DNA from: an uncultured Acidimicrobiaceae bacterium
GTDB lineage: Bacteria > Actinomycetota > Acidimicrobiia > Spongiisociales > UBA5794
Length of the DNA stretch: 61,793 bases
Direction of reading: 5' to 3'
Assembly (NCBI GenBank): GCA_947258985.1
Contig: CAMYKI010000011.1
Coordinates: 1-61,793, forward strand
Each line of letters starts with the position of its first letter. Position 1 is the stretch's first letter. This document shows, in pieces, positions 25,701 through 35,192 of the stretch. Below the pieces are notes generated by a model. It made no database searches. It saw only the letters and a program-made list of their open reading frames with translations, and was not told the origin of the DNA. Both the position numbers and the translations under genes were made by a program.

Positions 25701-26699
25701 ATGAAGCCCCTTGTTGTCATATCGGGCCCGCGGGATGCAGGACCGGGGGAGCGCGACGTGATGATGAGCCGCGCCCACGATGCACTTGCGCAACTCCATG
25801 TCGAGAGTCCGACCCGCATCGACGTGCCTCCCAAGGGCTCCGCGGGCGACGATGCTGCGGACGGCACCCTGCGAGGTGCGGTCCAGGAAATTGTCCCTGC
25901 ACTCCAGAGTGGATCGCTCTTCGGTGGTGCCGACGGCGTGTTGGTGGTTGACGCACAGTCGCTGCTGAAGGCCGAAGCTGAGGTAGTCACCGAACTCCTC
26001 GACCTTGCTACGGACGGCGAGACGATTGCCGTGTTCGTCGCAGCAGGGAGCATCCCGGCTCCGCTCGGGACGATGCTCCGGAAGAACGCCGAGTCGATCA
26101 AGGTGACCAGGATCACCGAGCGGACTGCCGGCGAATGGCTGGGCAAGGCGGCCCGTGACCGGGGATTGCGGCTGGACAGGGACGCATCGACGATTCTCCT
26201 CAACCGTTTTGGCACGAATGTCGCCGCGCTTGGTCAGGCGCTCGACCAGTTGGTTGTGGAGGGTCCGGATGTCGATGTGGAGCGAGTTCGTAACCGGTTC
26301 AAGAATCGTCCGGATGAGCCAATGTGGCATTACGTGGATTCGATAGTCGCCGGTGACCACGGGGCGGCACTACGCCGTCTCGCCGACTTCCTCCAGCACG
26401 GGCATCCGCTACAGCTTCTGGCGTTCCTCCAGAACGATGTGAGGCGCCGCTCCATCGCCGCCGCCGCACCGGACTACGAGACCTTCCTCGACTGGGACGG
26501 CGGGAAGGCCGGTTGGGCAATGGAGAAAGTATGGAAACAGAAAAGCCGGATCCGTGGCTCTGATCTGAAGCTTGCCGTGGGAGCCCTGGCGAGGGCGGAT
26601 CTGCAACTCAAGACCGCGCCCGAGGCGACACACCGCGTGACTATGGAGAGACTGACGGTTGCCATGTGTCGCTGGTACGGCGGGAACCGGCGCTTCTGA
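25701..26699 (+). CDS. holA: DNA polymerase III subunit delta
   Basis: The delta subunit opens the sliding clamp in the clamp loader. The 332-aa product has the family's layout: an N-terminal domain with SGSLFGGADGVLVVDAQ, the middle AEWLGKAARDRGLRLD-like helical region with ILLNRFGTNVAALGQALDQL, and a C-terminal domain HGHPLQLLAFLQNDVRR. The ATG at 25701, 16 nt after the comEC stop, matches the natural N-terminus. comEC-holA is a common order. Confidence 0.92.
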   Translation: MKPLVVISGPRDAGPGERDVMMSRAHDALAQLHVESPTRIDVPPKGSAGDDAADGTLRGAVQEIVPALQSGSLFGGADGVLVVDAQSLLKAEAEVVTELLDLATDGETIAVFVAAGSIPAPLGTMLRKNAESIKVTRITERTAGEWLGKAARDRGLRLDRDASTILLNRFGTNVAALGQALDQLVVEGPDVDVERVRNRFKNRPDEPMWHYVDSIVAGDHGAALRRLADFLQHGHPLQLLAFLQNDVRRRSIAAAAPDYETFLDWDGGKAGWAMEKVWKQKSRIRGSDLKLAVGALARADLQLKTAPEATHRVTMERLTVAMCRWYGGNRRF

Positions 26700-26706
26700 C
26701 GTCTGC

Positions 26707-26717
26707 AACCCAGGGTT
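26707..26717. repeat. Solitary 11-bp palindrome of the 36-bp repeat family
   Basis: AACCCAGGGTT, the reverse complement of the AACCCTGGGTT core that recurs in the array at 27734-27841 and at 34521. It lies between the converging holA and AbiEi-like genes. Confidence 0.5.
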
Positions 26718-26758
26718 CAGGGGCGGCTAAGGAGGGCTTGCAGGCCCACGGTTCGGAG

Positions 26759-27673
26759 CTATTGGGTTGGCGCCGGGGCACTCAAGGCCGATCGAATGGT
26801 GCTCACTACTTCGTACGGGACTTCGGTTAAGTCTTGCCAGGTGAATCGAAATATGCGCCATCCCTCGAGCAGCGCGAATCGGTCGCGCTTGCGGTCCCGC
26901 TGGAAGGCGGCGACCTGGGTGTGCCAACGTTTCGAATCCCATTCAATCCCAACCTTGGCCGACGGATAGGCGGCGTCGATTCGCTCGTTCGCATTCCATG
27001 GCGCCGGGTACTCGGTATGCGGGCTCGGGAGTCCGGCGTCCGCCAGGACTCGCAGGCCAAGACGCTCGAGCCGGCTAGCGAGGCCCGTGTCATCGGCGGC
27101 CCTGTCCGATAGGAGCCCGTGCAGGGTTCGGGAGCCCGGCTTGCCACGGCGGGCAATCGCTTCGACCAGCAGGCCCAAGTCGTCTAGGTTCAGCCGCTTT
27201 GCCGCCACGAGATCATCCACGATGAACTCGATGTGCCTCGGATGAAGCTTCCCGGCAAGATCAACGATGGTTCTTGTCATTGTTGTGACCGGAAAGCCAT
27301 CTTCCTCTGTGATGTGAGATGGATCGAGGTCGTTGGTCCGATGGACGACGACGCCGGGGAACACATGGGTGGTCCGTGAGGGCACCGTAACCACGGCGAG
27401 ATCGCGCTGGAGGTGGGGAATGGCATGCACCTCGGCGGCGGTTTCGTGGGTCGCGACAGCATCGGGCAATGCGGCGATCGCCGCTCGCACCCGCATGTCT
27501 GCCGTGTCCATGTCGATGACGCGGTAGACGCCTCGCATGACTCTGCTCCATACGCCGGCCCTCACGTACCGGTCGACGCTCGACCGGCACATGCCACATT
27601 CCAACGCTTGGTCCAATCTCAGGACCCCGCCCTGAGCGACGGCGACTTCCATTGCGCGTTTGATCTTGTCCAT
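26759..27673 (-). CDS. AbiEi-like protein with C-terminal endonuclease-like domain
   Basis: The 304-aa product opens with a winged-helix AbiEi-type antitoxin region: QGGVLRLDQALECGMCRSSV, then GVWSRVMRGVYRV, and the linked segment VRAAIAALPDAVATHETAAE. The C-terminal ~100 residues carry a DUF559/Vsr-like fold (VGIEWDSKRWH, DRKRDRFALLEGWRIFRFTW), a PD-(D/E)XK-type nuclease scaffold. No AbiEii toxin gene is next to it, so it is probably one of the many solitary actinobacterial members, not a complete abortive-infection pair. Confidence 0.75.
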   Translation of the reverse strand: MDKIKRAMEVAVAQGGVLRLDQALECGMCRSSVDRYVRAGVWSRVMRGVYRVIDMDTADMRVRAAIAALPDAVATHETAAEVHAIPHLQRDLAVVTVPSRTTHVFPGVVVHRTNDLDPSHITEEDGFPVTTMTRTIVDLAGKLHPRHIEFIVDDLVAAKRLNLDDLGLLVEAIARRGKPGSRTLHGLLSDRAADDTGLASRLERLGLRVLADAGLPSPHTEYPAPWNANERIDAAYPSAKVGIEWDSKRWHTQVAAFQRDRKRDRFALLEGWRIFRFTWQDLTEVPYEVVSTIRSALSAPAPTQ

Positions 27674-27733
27674 GTCCCCAGCATGACAACAACCCCTGAC
27701 AGAACCGGGAAAGCGAACCGTGGGCCAGCAACC

Positions 27734-27841
27734 GTCATTTTGACCGTCGCGAACCCTGGGTTGGGGGCTGTCATTTTGACGGTTGCGAACCCTGGGTTGG
27801 GGGCTGTCATTTTGACGGTTGCGAACCCTGGGTTGGAGGCT
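27734..27841. repeat. Three tandem 36-bp repeats
   Basis: Units start at 27734, 27770 and 27806, each beginning GTCATTTTGACSGTYGCG and holding the perfect palindrome AACCCTGGGTT. The array is contiguous, with no spacers, so it is not a CRISPR. It lies between the start of the AbiEi-like gene and the 3' end of greA. Confidence 0.85.
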
Positions 27842-27846
27842 GGGGG

Positions 27847-28320
27847 TTAGCCCTCGTAGAGGCGGATGTTCTTGACTGTCAGTTTGAAGGTGCCGCCCGG
27901 GGCCTTGTAGGCGACCTCGTCGCCGGGGACGGCGCCCAGCAGTGCAGAGCCCACCGGGCTCGTCGGCGACGCCAGGATCATGCCGGGGACCTTGTTCTCC
28001 GCCGACGCGATGAAGTAGTCCATCTCGTCGCCGTCATCATCGACGACGGTGGTGATGGTGCCGACCTCGACGCGGCCGGAATCCTCGGCCTCACGTACCT
28101 CGGAGTTCTCGACGATGTGCTTGATCTGACGGATGCGCGCCTCCATCAAACCTTGATCGTTCTTGGCGGTGTCGTACTCGGCGTTCTCGCGTAGGTCGCC
28201 GTGATCGCGCGCCTCGGCGATTCGCTTCTCGATGGCGCGCCGACCGTCCGTAGTGAGGTATTCGAGTTCTTCGCGCAGCTTGGCATCAGCTGCTGGTGTT
28301 AGCCAGGTTGTATCGCTCAT
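27847..28320 (-). CDS. greA: Transcription elongation factor GreA
   Basis: GreA rescues backtracked RNA polymerase by stimulating transcript cleavage. The 157-aa product has the coiled-coil N-domain with the acidic tip, HGDLRENAEYDTAKNDQG, and the C-terminal FKBP-like domain ending PGGTFKLTVKNIRLYEG. ATG 28320 is preferred over an upstream ATG at 28359 since MSDTTWLTP is the usual actinobacterial start. The gene follows rpsT by 7 nt on the same strand. Confidence 0.95.
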   Translation of the reverse strand: MSDTTWLTPAADAKLREELEYLTTDGRRAIEKRIAEARDHGDLRENAEYDTAKNDQGLMEARIRQIKHIVENSEVREAEDSGRVEVGTITTVVDDDGDEMDYFIASAENKVPGMILASPTSPVGSALLGAVPGDEVAYKAPGGTFKLTVKNIRLYEG

Positions 28321-28327
28321 GACAGTG

Positions 28328-28594
28328 CTAACCGAGGGTCTTGGCGACCTGCTTGGCAAGTCGTGACTTGCGTCGGGCAGCGGTGCTCTTGTGCAGCAGA
28401 CCCTTGGTTGCCGCCATGTCGATGCGCTTCTGAGCAGCCCGGAGGGCTTCTTCGGCAGCGGCCGCGTCGCCGGTCTCCGCCACCTCGATGGCGGTGCGGG
28501 AGCGGGTCTTGAGTTCCGAACTCATTGCTCGGTTGCGTTGGCGCGCTGTTTCGTTCTGACGATTGCGCTTCTTTTGTGAATCGATATTGGCCAT
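28328..28594 (-). CDS. rpsT: 30S ribosomal protein S20
   Basis: The 88-aa basic product starts MANIDSQKKRNRQNE and contains the KGLLHKSTAARRKSRLAK signature. S20 binds 16S rRNA early in assembly. It is divergent from lepA, 88 nt away, a frequent rpsT-lepA arrangement. Confidence 0.96.
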   Translation of the reverse strand: MANIDSQKKRNRQNETARQRNRAMSSELKTRSRTAIEVAETGDAAAAEEALRAAQKRIDMAATKGLLHKSTAARRKSRLAKQVAKTLG

Positions 28595-28682
28595 ACGGAA
28601 AAGAACCTCTGGGGGTTGGAGGAACGCCAGACAATAGCAGCGACGCCGACGGGGTACAATGCTCGCTCCCTCCGGAATCCCC

Positions 28683-30485
28683 ATGAGTGATCAAGCGCGC
28701 ATCCGCAACTTCTCCATCATCGCCCACATCGACCACGGCAAGTCGACCCTTGCCGATCGCCTGCTCGAATTCACCGGTGCGGTTGCCGAACGCGACATGC
28801 GTGAGCAGTTGCTCGACACAATGGACATCGAGCGGGAGCGCGGCATCACGATCAAGGCGAACGCGGTGCGTCTCGACTATCGGGCCGCCGACGGGAACAC
28901 ATACATCCTCAATCTCATCGACACCCCGGGACACGTCGACTTCTCCTACGAGGTGTCGCGCAGCCTCGACGCATGCGAAGGGGCGCTGCTCCTCGTCGAC
29001 GCCGCCCAAGGAGTCGAGGCCCAGACCCTTGCCAATGCCTACCTCGCCATAGAGAACGGGCTCGAGATCATTCCGGTGGTCAACAAGATCGATCTGCCGT
29101 CGGCCGAACCAGAGCGCGTCTCCGCAGAGTTACTCGGCGTCGTCGGGGGATCGCCGGAGGACGTGATCCAGGTGTCTGCAAAGAGCGGCAGCGGGATCGA
29201 GGAGCTTCTCGAAGCAATCGTCCACCGTCTCCCGCCGCCCGAAGGTGCCGCCGACGCCCCGCTGCGTGCAATGGTGTTCGACAGCTACTACGACACGTAT
29301 CGCGGGGTCATCTGCTCGATTCGTATCGTGGACGGGGCAATCGATTCGGGCGAAGCGCTCCGTTTCATGGCGACCGCCCTCGACGACGCCGCCGATGAGA
29401 TCGGCGTGCTCCGACCGGCCGCAACGCCGGTCACACGCCTCGCAACGGGCGAGGTCGGCTACTTGATCAGCGGAGTCAAGGAGATCGATCTGATCAGGGT
29501 CGGTGACACGGTGACCGATGTCGATAACCCGGCGAGCGGTGCCCTCGCCGGGTACCAGGAACCGAAGCCGATGGTGTTCTCAGGGCTATTCCCCACAGAC
29601 GGCGACGACTTCGAACGGCTCCGCGAAGCGCTCGACAAGCTGCGGCTCAACGACTCCTCGCTCGTCTACCAGCCGGAAACGTCCCGCGCTCTTGGCTTCG
29701 GGTTTCGCTGCGGGTTTCTCGGTCTGCTCCACATGGAGATCGTCCGGGAGCGTTTGGAGCGCGAATACGACCTCGACCTGGTCGCCACCGCACCATCAGT
29801 CGAATATGTTGCGCATCTGACCGACGGCTCGACTGCCCAGATCCGTTCACCCCAGGACCTGCCGGACACTCGGTTGCTTGCAGACATCTCGGAACCGTTC
29901 GTGAAGGTGATGATCATCACGCCCTCTGAGTACGTGGGCACCGTCATGGAGTTGATCCAGCAGCGGCGAGGCGAGATGGGAGAGATGACCTATCTCACGC
30001 CCGAAAGAGTCGAGCTCCACTATCAGGTCCCCCTCGCCGAGATCGTCTTTGATTTCTTCGATCAGCTGAAGTCCCGGACCCGTGGGTATGCGTCGATGGA
30101 CTATGAACCGGGGGAGTATCGCCGGTCGGACCTGGTGAGGGTCAATATCCTGCTCAACGGCGTGCCGGTCGACGCTTTCTCCTCGATCGTCCACAAGGAA
30201 CGGTCCTACCGATACGGCCGGGCAATGGTTGAGCGTCTTCGCAAGCTGATCCCTCGCCAGCTGTTCGATGTTCCCGTCCAGGCTGCCGTGGGGAGCCGGA
30301 TAATCGCCCGGGAGACCATCAAAGCCCAGCGCAAAGACGTGACCGCTAAGTGTTACGGCGGCGACATCACCCGGAAGCGCAAGCTGCTCGAACGTCAGAA
30401 GGAAGGCAAGCGCCGGATGAAGATGGTCGGCCAGGTCGAAGTCCCGCAGGAAGCATTCATCTCGGCGCTCCGCATCGATGAGTGA
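28683..30485 (+). CDS. lepA: Elongation factor 4 (LepA)
   Basis: LepA is a ribosome-bound GTPase that aids initiation and back-translocation. The 600-aa product has G1 AHIDHGKST near residue 15, G3 DTPGHVDF, G4 NKIDLP, the switch motif RERGITIKA and the LepA-specific C-terminus ([17 protein letters not shown]). ATG 28683 starts [11 protein letters not shown], the natural N-terminus. hemW overlaps its last 8 nt. Confidence 0.97.
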   Translation: MSDQARIRNFSIIAHIDHGKSTLADRLLEFTGAVAERDMREQLLDTMDIERERGITIKANAVRLDYRAADGNTYILNLIDTPGHVDFSYEVSRSLDACEGALLLVDAAQGVEAQTLANAYLAIENGLEIIPVVNKIDLPSAEPERVSAELLGVVGGSPEDVIQVSAKSGSGIEELLEAIVHRLPPPEGAADAPLRAMVFDSYYDTYRGVICSIRIVDGAIDSGEALRFMATALDDAADEIGVLRPAATPVTRLATGEVGYLISGVKEIDLIRVGDTVTDVDNPASGALAGYQEPKPMVFSGLFPTDGDDFERLREALDKLRLNDSSLVYQPETSRALGFGFRCGFLGLLHMEIVRERLEREYDLDLVATAPSVEYVAHLTDGSTAQIRSPQDLPDTRLLADISEPFVKVMIITPSEYVGTVMELIQQRRGEMGEMTYLTPERVELHYQVPLAEIVFDFFDQLKSRTRGYASMDYEPGEYRRSDLVRVNILLNGVPVDAFSSIVHKERSYRYGRAMVERLRKLIPRQLFDVPVQAAVGSRIIARETIKAQRKDVTAKCYGGDITRKRKLLERQKEGKRRMKMVGQVEVPQEAFISALRIDE

Positions 30486-31635
30486 CGCCGCGGCGACCGC
30501 AGACCGGGCGGCCGGACAGCGAGCCGCATACGTCCACATACCCTTCTGTCACCGTCGCTGTCCGTACTGCGACTTTGCAGTTGTGGATCTGAGCGAGCAA
30601 CGGGCATCGATCGAGCGTTACGTGGATGCACTGATCGCCGAGATCGCCATGGAGCCGCCCTGGCAGCCCCTCCACGCCGTCAACCTTGGCGGCGGGACCC
30701 CCTCAATTCTCCATCCTGCCGATGTGCAGCGGGTCCTCGACGCCCTCAAAGCCAGGTTCGGGTTCGAGCCTGGAGCCGAGATCAGCATCGAGGCCAACCC
30801 GGAGGACTGGACCGACGAGCACGCCGCCGCCCTCCGGAGCACCGGGCTCAATAGGGTCTCGCTAGGCGTTCAATCGTTCGACGCGGAGGTTCTGGTGGCG
30901 TTGGGGCGAGCGCATGACCCGGGTATGGGCATCGGCGCCGTTGCGGCGTCCAGGACGGCCGGTTTTGACAATGTCAACATCGATCTGATCTTGGGTACAC
31001 CAGGCGAATCCCAACGGTCGTGGCAGGAAACGGTGGCTACCGCTGTCGGCCTCGGCCCCGATCACATTTCGGCATATGCGCTCACCGTCGAACTTGGCAC
31101 GGTTCTATCGAGGCAGGTGAGCGCAGGGGCGCCGGCGCCTCTCGAGGACGACCTCGCCGACAAGTACGAAACGCTGGGCGGATCCCTGCCTGCCCGGCTC
31201 TCTCACTACGAAGTTTCCAACTGGGCGGCTCCCGGCCGCGAATGCAGGTACAACCTGACGACATGGGCTCAGGGCGAATACGCAGCATTCGGCCTCGGCG
31301 CTCACGGTCATCGGAGCGGTGTTCGACGGCGGAACGTGCGCCGGCTCGATGTGTATCTCGAGACCGTTGAAGATGGCCGACGCCCGGAAGCCGGTTCGGA
31401 AATCCTGTCCTCCTGGGACCGAGAGAAGGAGCGTGTATTCCTTGGTCTGCGGCGTCGGTGCGGCGTCCGTGGCGGTGCCGTAGCCGATGTGCTTGTGACC
31501 TCAGAAGCAGGGAGTCGATTCCTCGAGGCCGGGGTGATTCGCATGGAAGGGGAGAGGCTGATCGTTGCCCGGCCCCTTCTGACGGATGCAGTTGCCCGCG
31601 AGGTTCTCGCCCTCGAGGAACGACCCGGCAGATGA
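30478..31635 (+). CDS. hemW: Radical SAM heme chaperone HemW
   Basis: The 385-aa product has the radical-SAM cluster motif CHRRCPYC (CxxxCxxC) near residue 25, GGGTPS soon after, and SLGVQSFD. It is a HemW, formerly mis-named anaerobic coproporphyrinogen oxidase: the CxxxCxxC lacks the extra Cys that HemN uses. It starts inside lepA and is followed by the heat-shock operon. Confidence 0.9.
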   Translation: MSDAAATADRAAGQRAAYVHIPFCHRRCPYCDFAVVDLSEQRASIERYVDALIAEIAMEPPWQPLHAVNLGGGTPSILHPADVQRVLDALKARFGFEPGAEISIEANPEDWTDEHAAALRSTGLNRVSLGVQSFDAEVLVALGRAHDPGMGIGAVAASRTAGFDNVNIDLILGTPGESQRSWQETVATAVGLGPDHISAYALTVELGTVLSRQVSAGAPAPLEDDLADKYETLGGSLPARLSHYEVSNWAAPGRECRYNLTTWAQGEYAAFGLGAHGHRSGVRRRNVRRLDVYLETVEDGRRPEAGSEILSSWDREKERVFLGLRRRCGVRGGAVADVLVTSEAGSRFLEAGVIRMEGERLIVARPLLTDAVAREVLALEERPGR

Positions 31636-31641
31636 GAAGTC

Positions 31642-31668
31642 TTATCACTCTCCCCCGACGAGTGCTAA
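31642..31668. promoter_or_regulatory. CIRCE operator (HrcA binding site)
   Basis: TTATCACTC-N9-GAGTGCTAA, the CIRCE inverted repeat with a single deviation in the left arm (T for G at position 4). It ends 9 nt before the hrcA ATG, where HrcA would repress its own operon with dnaJ. Confidence 0.92.
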
Positions 31669-31677
31669 ATTCGCCTG

Positions 31678-32679
31678 ATGCTCGATGATCGCCGCTCGGT
31701 CGTTCTCCAGGCGCTGGTAGAGGAATACATCCGTACCGGACAGCCTGTGAGCTCGCGCGCCGTGCTCGAGCACTGCGCAGTCGATGTATCGAGCGCCACC
31801 ATCCGCAATGACCTCGCGAAGCTGGAGTCGTACGGTTTTGTTACGCAGCCGCACACCTCGGCAGGCCGGGTACCGACGCCCGCCGGGTACCGCTATTACG
31901 TGGACCATTGTTCACCCACCAAGCTGCGCAACGCCACGAGGGAGCGGATCGAGTCGTTCTTTGCAGGGTTCCACGAGGAGCTGAGCAAGCTACTCAAACA
32001 GACGAGTGGCCTGCTGTCCGACATCAGCCACTATCCCGCCGTCGTCATCGGGCCCGGCTTCGGTGATGAGATCGTTCACGGTCTCCACCTTGTCCATCTC
32101 GACGGGCCGGTGATCATGGTCGTAACCGTTGGAGAGACAGGACGGGTCGGACAAGAGGTTGTAAGGCTGAGTTCTACACCGTCCGATCGGGAGCTCGATG
32201 CAGCTGAGCAGTTGCTGGCATCCAGCTTTGAGGGAGCGACCCTAACGGCGGGCAGCGATGCGGTTGCTGCAATGACGGCGGATCAGGTTCCCGGCAACAT
32301 CCTCCGCATCACAAAGGCAGTCGTCGCCGCCACCGGCATCACCAAGACGTCAACCCGCGAGATGTACGTCGGCGGTGCCAGCCAGCTCGCCTCACTGTGG
32401 GAGGACCTTGCCCAGGTGCACACCATGCTCGAGCTGCTTGAGCAAGACACAAACATGCGCCAGCTTCTCGGTGGCGAAGCAGAAGGCACCTCGGTGCGAC
32501 TGGGTGCGGAGACGGACCTCGACGGGGCAGACTTCGCCGTCGTGTCGACGGCATTCGACGCGGGCACACGCGGTCGGGGCAGGGTTGGGGTCCTAGGTCC
32601 GATGCGCATGGATTACCGCCGCACCATCCGGATCGTCGAAGAAGTCGGTGACGGGCTCGAAGACAGTCTCGGCGTATGA
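31678..32679 (+). CDS. hrcA: Heat-inducible transcription repressor HrcA
   Basis: The 333-aa product starts LDDRRSVVLQALVEEYIRTG and has the winged-helix HSTIRNDLAKLE-like segment (SSATIRNDLAKLESYGFV) then HTSAGRVPTPAGYRYYVD, the HrcA signature. The C-terminus RVGVLGPMRMDYRRTI is also typical. It binds the CIRCE site directly upstream. It overlaps dnaJ by 4 nt (ATGA). Confidence 0.96.
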   Translation: MLDDRRSVVLQALVEEYIRTGQPVSSRAVLEHCAVDVSSATIRNDLAKLESYGFVTQPHTSAGRVPTPAGYRYYVDHCSPTKLRNATRERIESFFAGFHEELSKLLKQTSGLLSDISHYPAVVIGPGFGDEIVHGLHLVHLDGPVIMVVTVGETGRVGQEVVRLSSTPSDRELDAAEQLLASSFEGATLTAGSDAVAAMTADQVPGNILRITKAVVAATGITKTSTREMYVGGASQLASLWEDLAQVHTMLELLEQDTNMRQLLGGEAEGTSVRLGAETDLDGADFAVVSTAFDAGTRGRGRVGVLGPMRMDYRRTIRIVEEVGDGLEDSLGV

Positions 32680-33773
32680 AGGACTACTACGAAATCCTCG
32701 GCGTCGGCCGCGACGCCACCCAGGACGAGATCAAAAAAGCGTTTCGCAACCTCGCTCGGGATACCCACCCGGATGCCAATCCGGATGATCCCGCCGCCGA
32801 AGCCAGATTCCGTGAGATTGCCGAAGCCTACGAGATTCTGTCCGATCCTCAGCGGCGGGCCGCATTCGATCGTGGCGAGCAATTCGGCGCGGGCGACCTG
32901 TTCAGCAACTTTGGTGGTCTCGACGACATCCTCCAGCAGTTCTTTGGCGGTGGATTTGGCGGTGGCTTCGGCGGGGTTGGGCGACGTGGCCCGCAGCGCG
33001 GCGGCGATGTTGGAGCAACCGTCGATCTCGATCTGGCAGAAGCCGCTGTGGGCGTCAGCCGCAAGCTAGAAGTCACGGCGCCAGAACGGTGTCCCGCATG
33101 CGGCGCCAGCGGAGCCGAGCCCGGTCACGAACCGCGTCGGTGCCCGACCTGCAACGGTGCCGGCCAGGTCCAGGTGGCCCGGCAAACCATGCTGGGCTCG
33201 ATGATGACCGTTACCGATTGTGCAACGTGCCGCGGCAACGGCGAGATCATCGACAATCCCTGCAAGATGTGCAGTGGTCGGGGGAGGATCGACTCCGAGA
33301 GGAGCCTCACGGTTGAGATCCCGGCAGGGGTCGACGACGGAACCCGGCTTCGCCTGTCCGGTAGAGGCGGAGTGGGCGAGCGGGGGGCCCCACCCGGCGA
33401 CCTGTATGTCAAGGTGCGAATCGCGCCTCATCCGGCCTTCACTCGCATCGGGAACGATCTACATCACAAGGTCGAGCTGGGAATAGCGGAGGCAACTCTG
33501 GGCAAGACGATCGAAGTACCCCTGGTGGACGGCACCACGACTGACGTTGACATCCCAGCGGGAACCCAGTCGGCGACGGTGTTCCGGCTGGGCAAACAAG
33601 GCATGCCACGCCTGCAACGAAGGGGTCGAGGTGACCTGCTGATCGAGGTGGACGTGCAGATTCCCGGTGATCTGTCGCTTGAGCAAGAAGAGGCGCTGCG
33701 CCACTTTGCCGAGCTTCGCGGCGAGGAGCCGTACGAAGGCAAGAAGCGCAAGCGCAAGCGACGCAGCCGCTGA
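32676..33773 (+). CDS. dnaJ: Chaperone DnaJ
   Basis: DnaJ delivers clients to DnaK and stimulates its ATPase. The 365-aa product has the J domain with HPD in ARDTHPDANPDD, a Gly/Phe-rich region (FGGGFGGGFGGVG) near 90, four CxxCxGxG zinc repeats (CPACGASG, CPTCNGAG, CATCRGNG, CKMCSGRG) at about 145-210 and the C-terminal substrate domain. It is in the hrcA operon under CIRCE control. Confidence 0.96.
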   Translation: MKDYYEILGVGRDATQDEIKKAFRNLARDTHPDANPDDPAAEARFREIAEAYEILSDPQRRAAFDRGEQFGAGDLFSNFGGLDDILQQFFGGGFGGGFGGVGRRGPQRGGDVGATVDLDLAEAAVGVSRKLEVTAPERCPACGASGAEPGHEPRRCPTCNGAGQVQVARQTMLGSMMTVTDCATCRGNGEIIDNPCKMCSGRGRIDSERSLTVEIPAGVDDGTRLRLSGRGGVGERGAPPGDLYVKVRIAPHPAFTRIGNDLHHKVELGIAEATLGKTIEVPLVDGTTTDVDIPAGTQSATVFRLGKQGMPRLQRRGRGDLLIEVDVQIPGDLSLEQEEALRHFAELRGEEPYEGKKRKRKRRSR

Positions 33774-33777
33774 CCCC

Positions 33778-34443
33778 ATGGCCCGTCACGTACCTCATCT
33801 ACTCCTGCCCCCTCCTTACGACGGAAGCCGCATAGGCGTCGTAGAAGTCACACGGGCCCACCTCGAGAAGGTGCTGAGAAACCAGGGACCTCTGGAGATC
33901 ACCTACACCGACGGGTCCGGTCTGCTGGGCAAAGGTGTCTATTCGGGCGGGTGGGTTGAGCGCGGCAGGGAGACAACTGTTGATCGGCCGCATCCCGTGA
34001 CGATCGCCGTCGCCCCGCCGAAGAACAAGAGCCGCGCCCGATTTCTGGTCGAGAAGCTGGCTGAGATTGGCGTCGCTCGGTTGTTGTGGCTGAGCACCCT
34101 CCATACCGAAGGCAGGATGCCCCGCATCGAGAAGTCTTCCTCGTGGGCGCAGGGAGCGCTCGAACAGTCACGGGGAGCATGGCTCACAGAGGTGTCCGGT
34201 CCGGTATCCATCTCGGAGGTCGGACAGTTTGGCGCCGTCTTGTTGGCCGATCGGGACGGTGCCGACCTGGATCACGTCGATATCGGAGAGGACGCCATCC
34301 TCTGCATCGGTCCAGAAGGCGGGTTTGCCATCGAAGAGATCCCGGATGGAGCGTTGGCAGTTCGTCTGGGAGACAACGTGCTGCGAGTAGAGACAGCTGC
34401 GCTGGTGGGAGCGGTTCTCCTTACCCGACATTTGTCTCGCTGA
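33778..34443 (+). CDS. rsmE: 16S rRNA m3U1498 methyltransferase
   Basis: RsmE methylates U1498 of 16S rRNA. The 221-aa SPOUT protein has an N-terminal PUA-like domain and the knot motifs KLAEIGVARLLWLST, CIGPEGGFAIEE and LRVETAALVGAVL. It follows dnaJ by 4 nt, the common dnaJ-rsmE order. It is slightly shorter than typical members. Confidence 0.92.
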   Translation: MARHVPHLLLPPPYDGSRIGVVEVTRAHLEKVLRNQGPLEITYTDGSGLLGKGVYSGGWVERGRETTVDRPHPVTIAVAPPKNKSRARFLVEKLAEIGVARLLWLSTLHTEGRMPRIEKSSSWAQGALEQSRGAWLTEVSGPVSISEVGQFGAVLLADRDGADLDHVDIGEDAILCIGPEGGFAIEEIPDGALAVRLGDNVLRVETAALVGAVLLTRHLSR

Positions 34444-34519
34444 TCAGACCTTGCGGGGGACTAGTTATGGGTCCTGATCGGAAATTGGGCGGAATCCATT
34501 TCGATACGAGACATCTTGG

Positions 34520-34532
34520 TAACCCTGGGTTA
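34520..34532. repeat. 13-bp palindrome upstream of the BldD-like gene
   Basis: TAACCCTGGGTTA, containing the same AACCCTGGGTT core as the 36-bp array, lies 68 nt before the ATG of the regulator gene. It may act as an operator. Confidence 0.45.
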
Positions 34533-34599
34533 TGATGTTGGCTACGCAGAGCGGTCGATCGAGTATCGAGATGCCTGTTGCGGGCCGAGGAGAGGTGTC

Positions 34600-35070
34600 A
34601 TGCCGACATACAACGAGATGGTGGGAAGCAGGTTGCGTTCCATCAGAAGGCAGCGCGGGCTTTCGCTGCAGGATGTCCAGAAACTTTCGGATCAGGAATT
34701 CAAGGCAGCGGTTCTAGGCGCTTACGAGCGTGGCGAACGCAGTCTGTCGTTGCCCCGTCTGCAACGACTGGCTCAGTTCTTCAGCGTTCCGATAGTCCAA
34801 TTGCTTCCGCAGGATGACGGGCCCATGCCCAATCCTGCAGCCGACGGTGTCACGATCGATCTCAATCAGATCGAACGGCTATCGGGTCAGGATGGCCAGG
34901 TCGTCGAGAGGTTCCTGCGCGGTATTCAGATGTTGCGCCAGGACTTCAACGGCAGGGTGCTGACTATCCGGGCCAACGACCTGCGGATGCTCGCCATGCT
35001 TCTCGATCAATCCGAGGAGGGCTTTAGCGAGCGCCTCACGGAGCTTGGTGTCACCTCCGAGGGCGAGTAG
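34600..35070 (+). CDS. BldD-like XRE-family transcriptional regulator
   Basis: The 156-aa product has an N-terminal helix-turn-helix of the kind found in BldD: RLRSIRRQRGLSLQDVQKLS, KAAVLGAYERGERSLSLPRL, LAQFFSVPIVQLLP. The C-terminal ~85 residues (from IDLNQIERL) form a helical region, comparable in position to BldD's c-di-GMP-binding dimer domain; whether it binds a ligand cannot be told. It has a GGAGAGG ribosome-binding site and a palindrome upstream. Confidence 0.8.
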   Translation: MPTYNEMVGSRLRSIRRQRGLSLQDVQKLSDQEFKAAVLGAYERGERSLSLPRLQRLAQFFSVPIVQLLPQDDGPMPNPAADGVTIDLNQIERLSGQDGQVVERFLRGIQMLRQDFNGRVLTIRANDLRMLAMLLDQSEEGFSERLTELGVTSEGE

Positions 35071-35192
35071 CCCACAACTAGGTTTCGGCGGCAAACCCGG
35101 CGCCAGGGCGCGAGTATTCCCCTTACAGGGGTGCGCCGATATACTGCGGCCCGCGAACGATCTTCGTATTCCCCGACGATGAGCAGTCTGTC

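Noticed and set aside
27734..27841. 36-bp repeats as a CRISPR array
   Set aside because: Units are contiguous with no spacers, only three copies exist and no cas genes are near.
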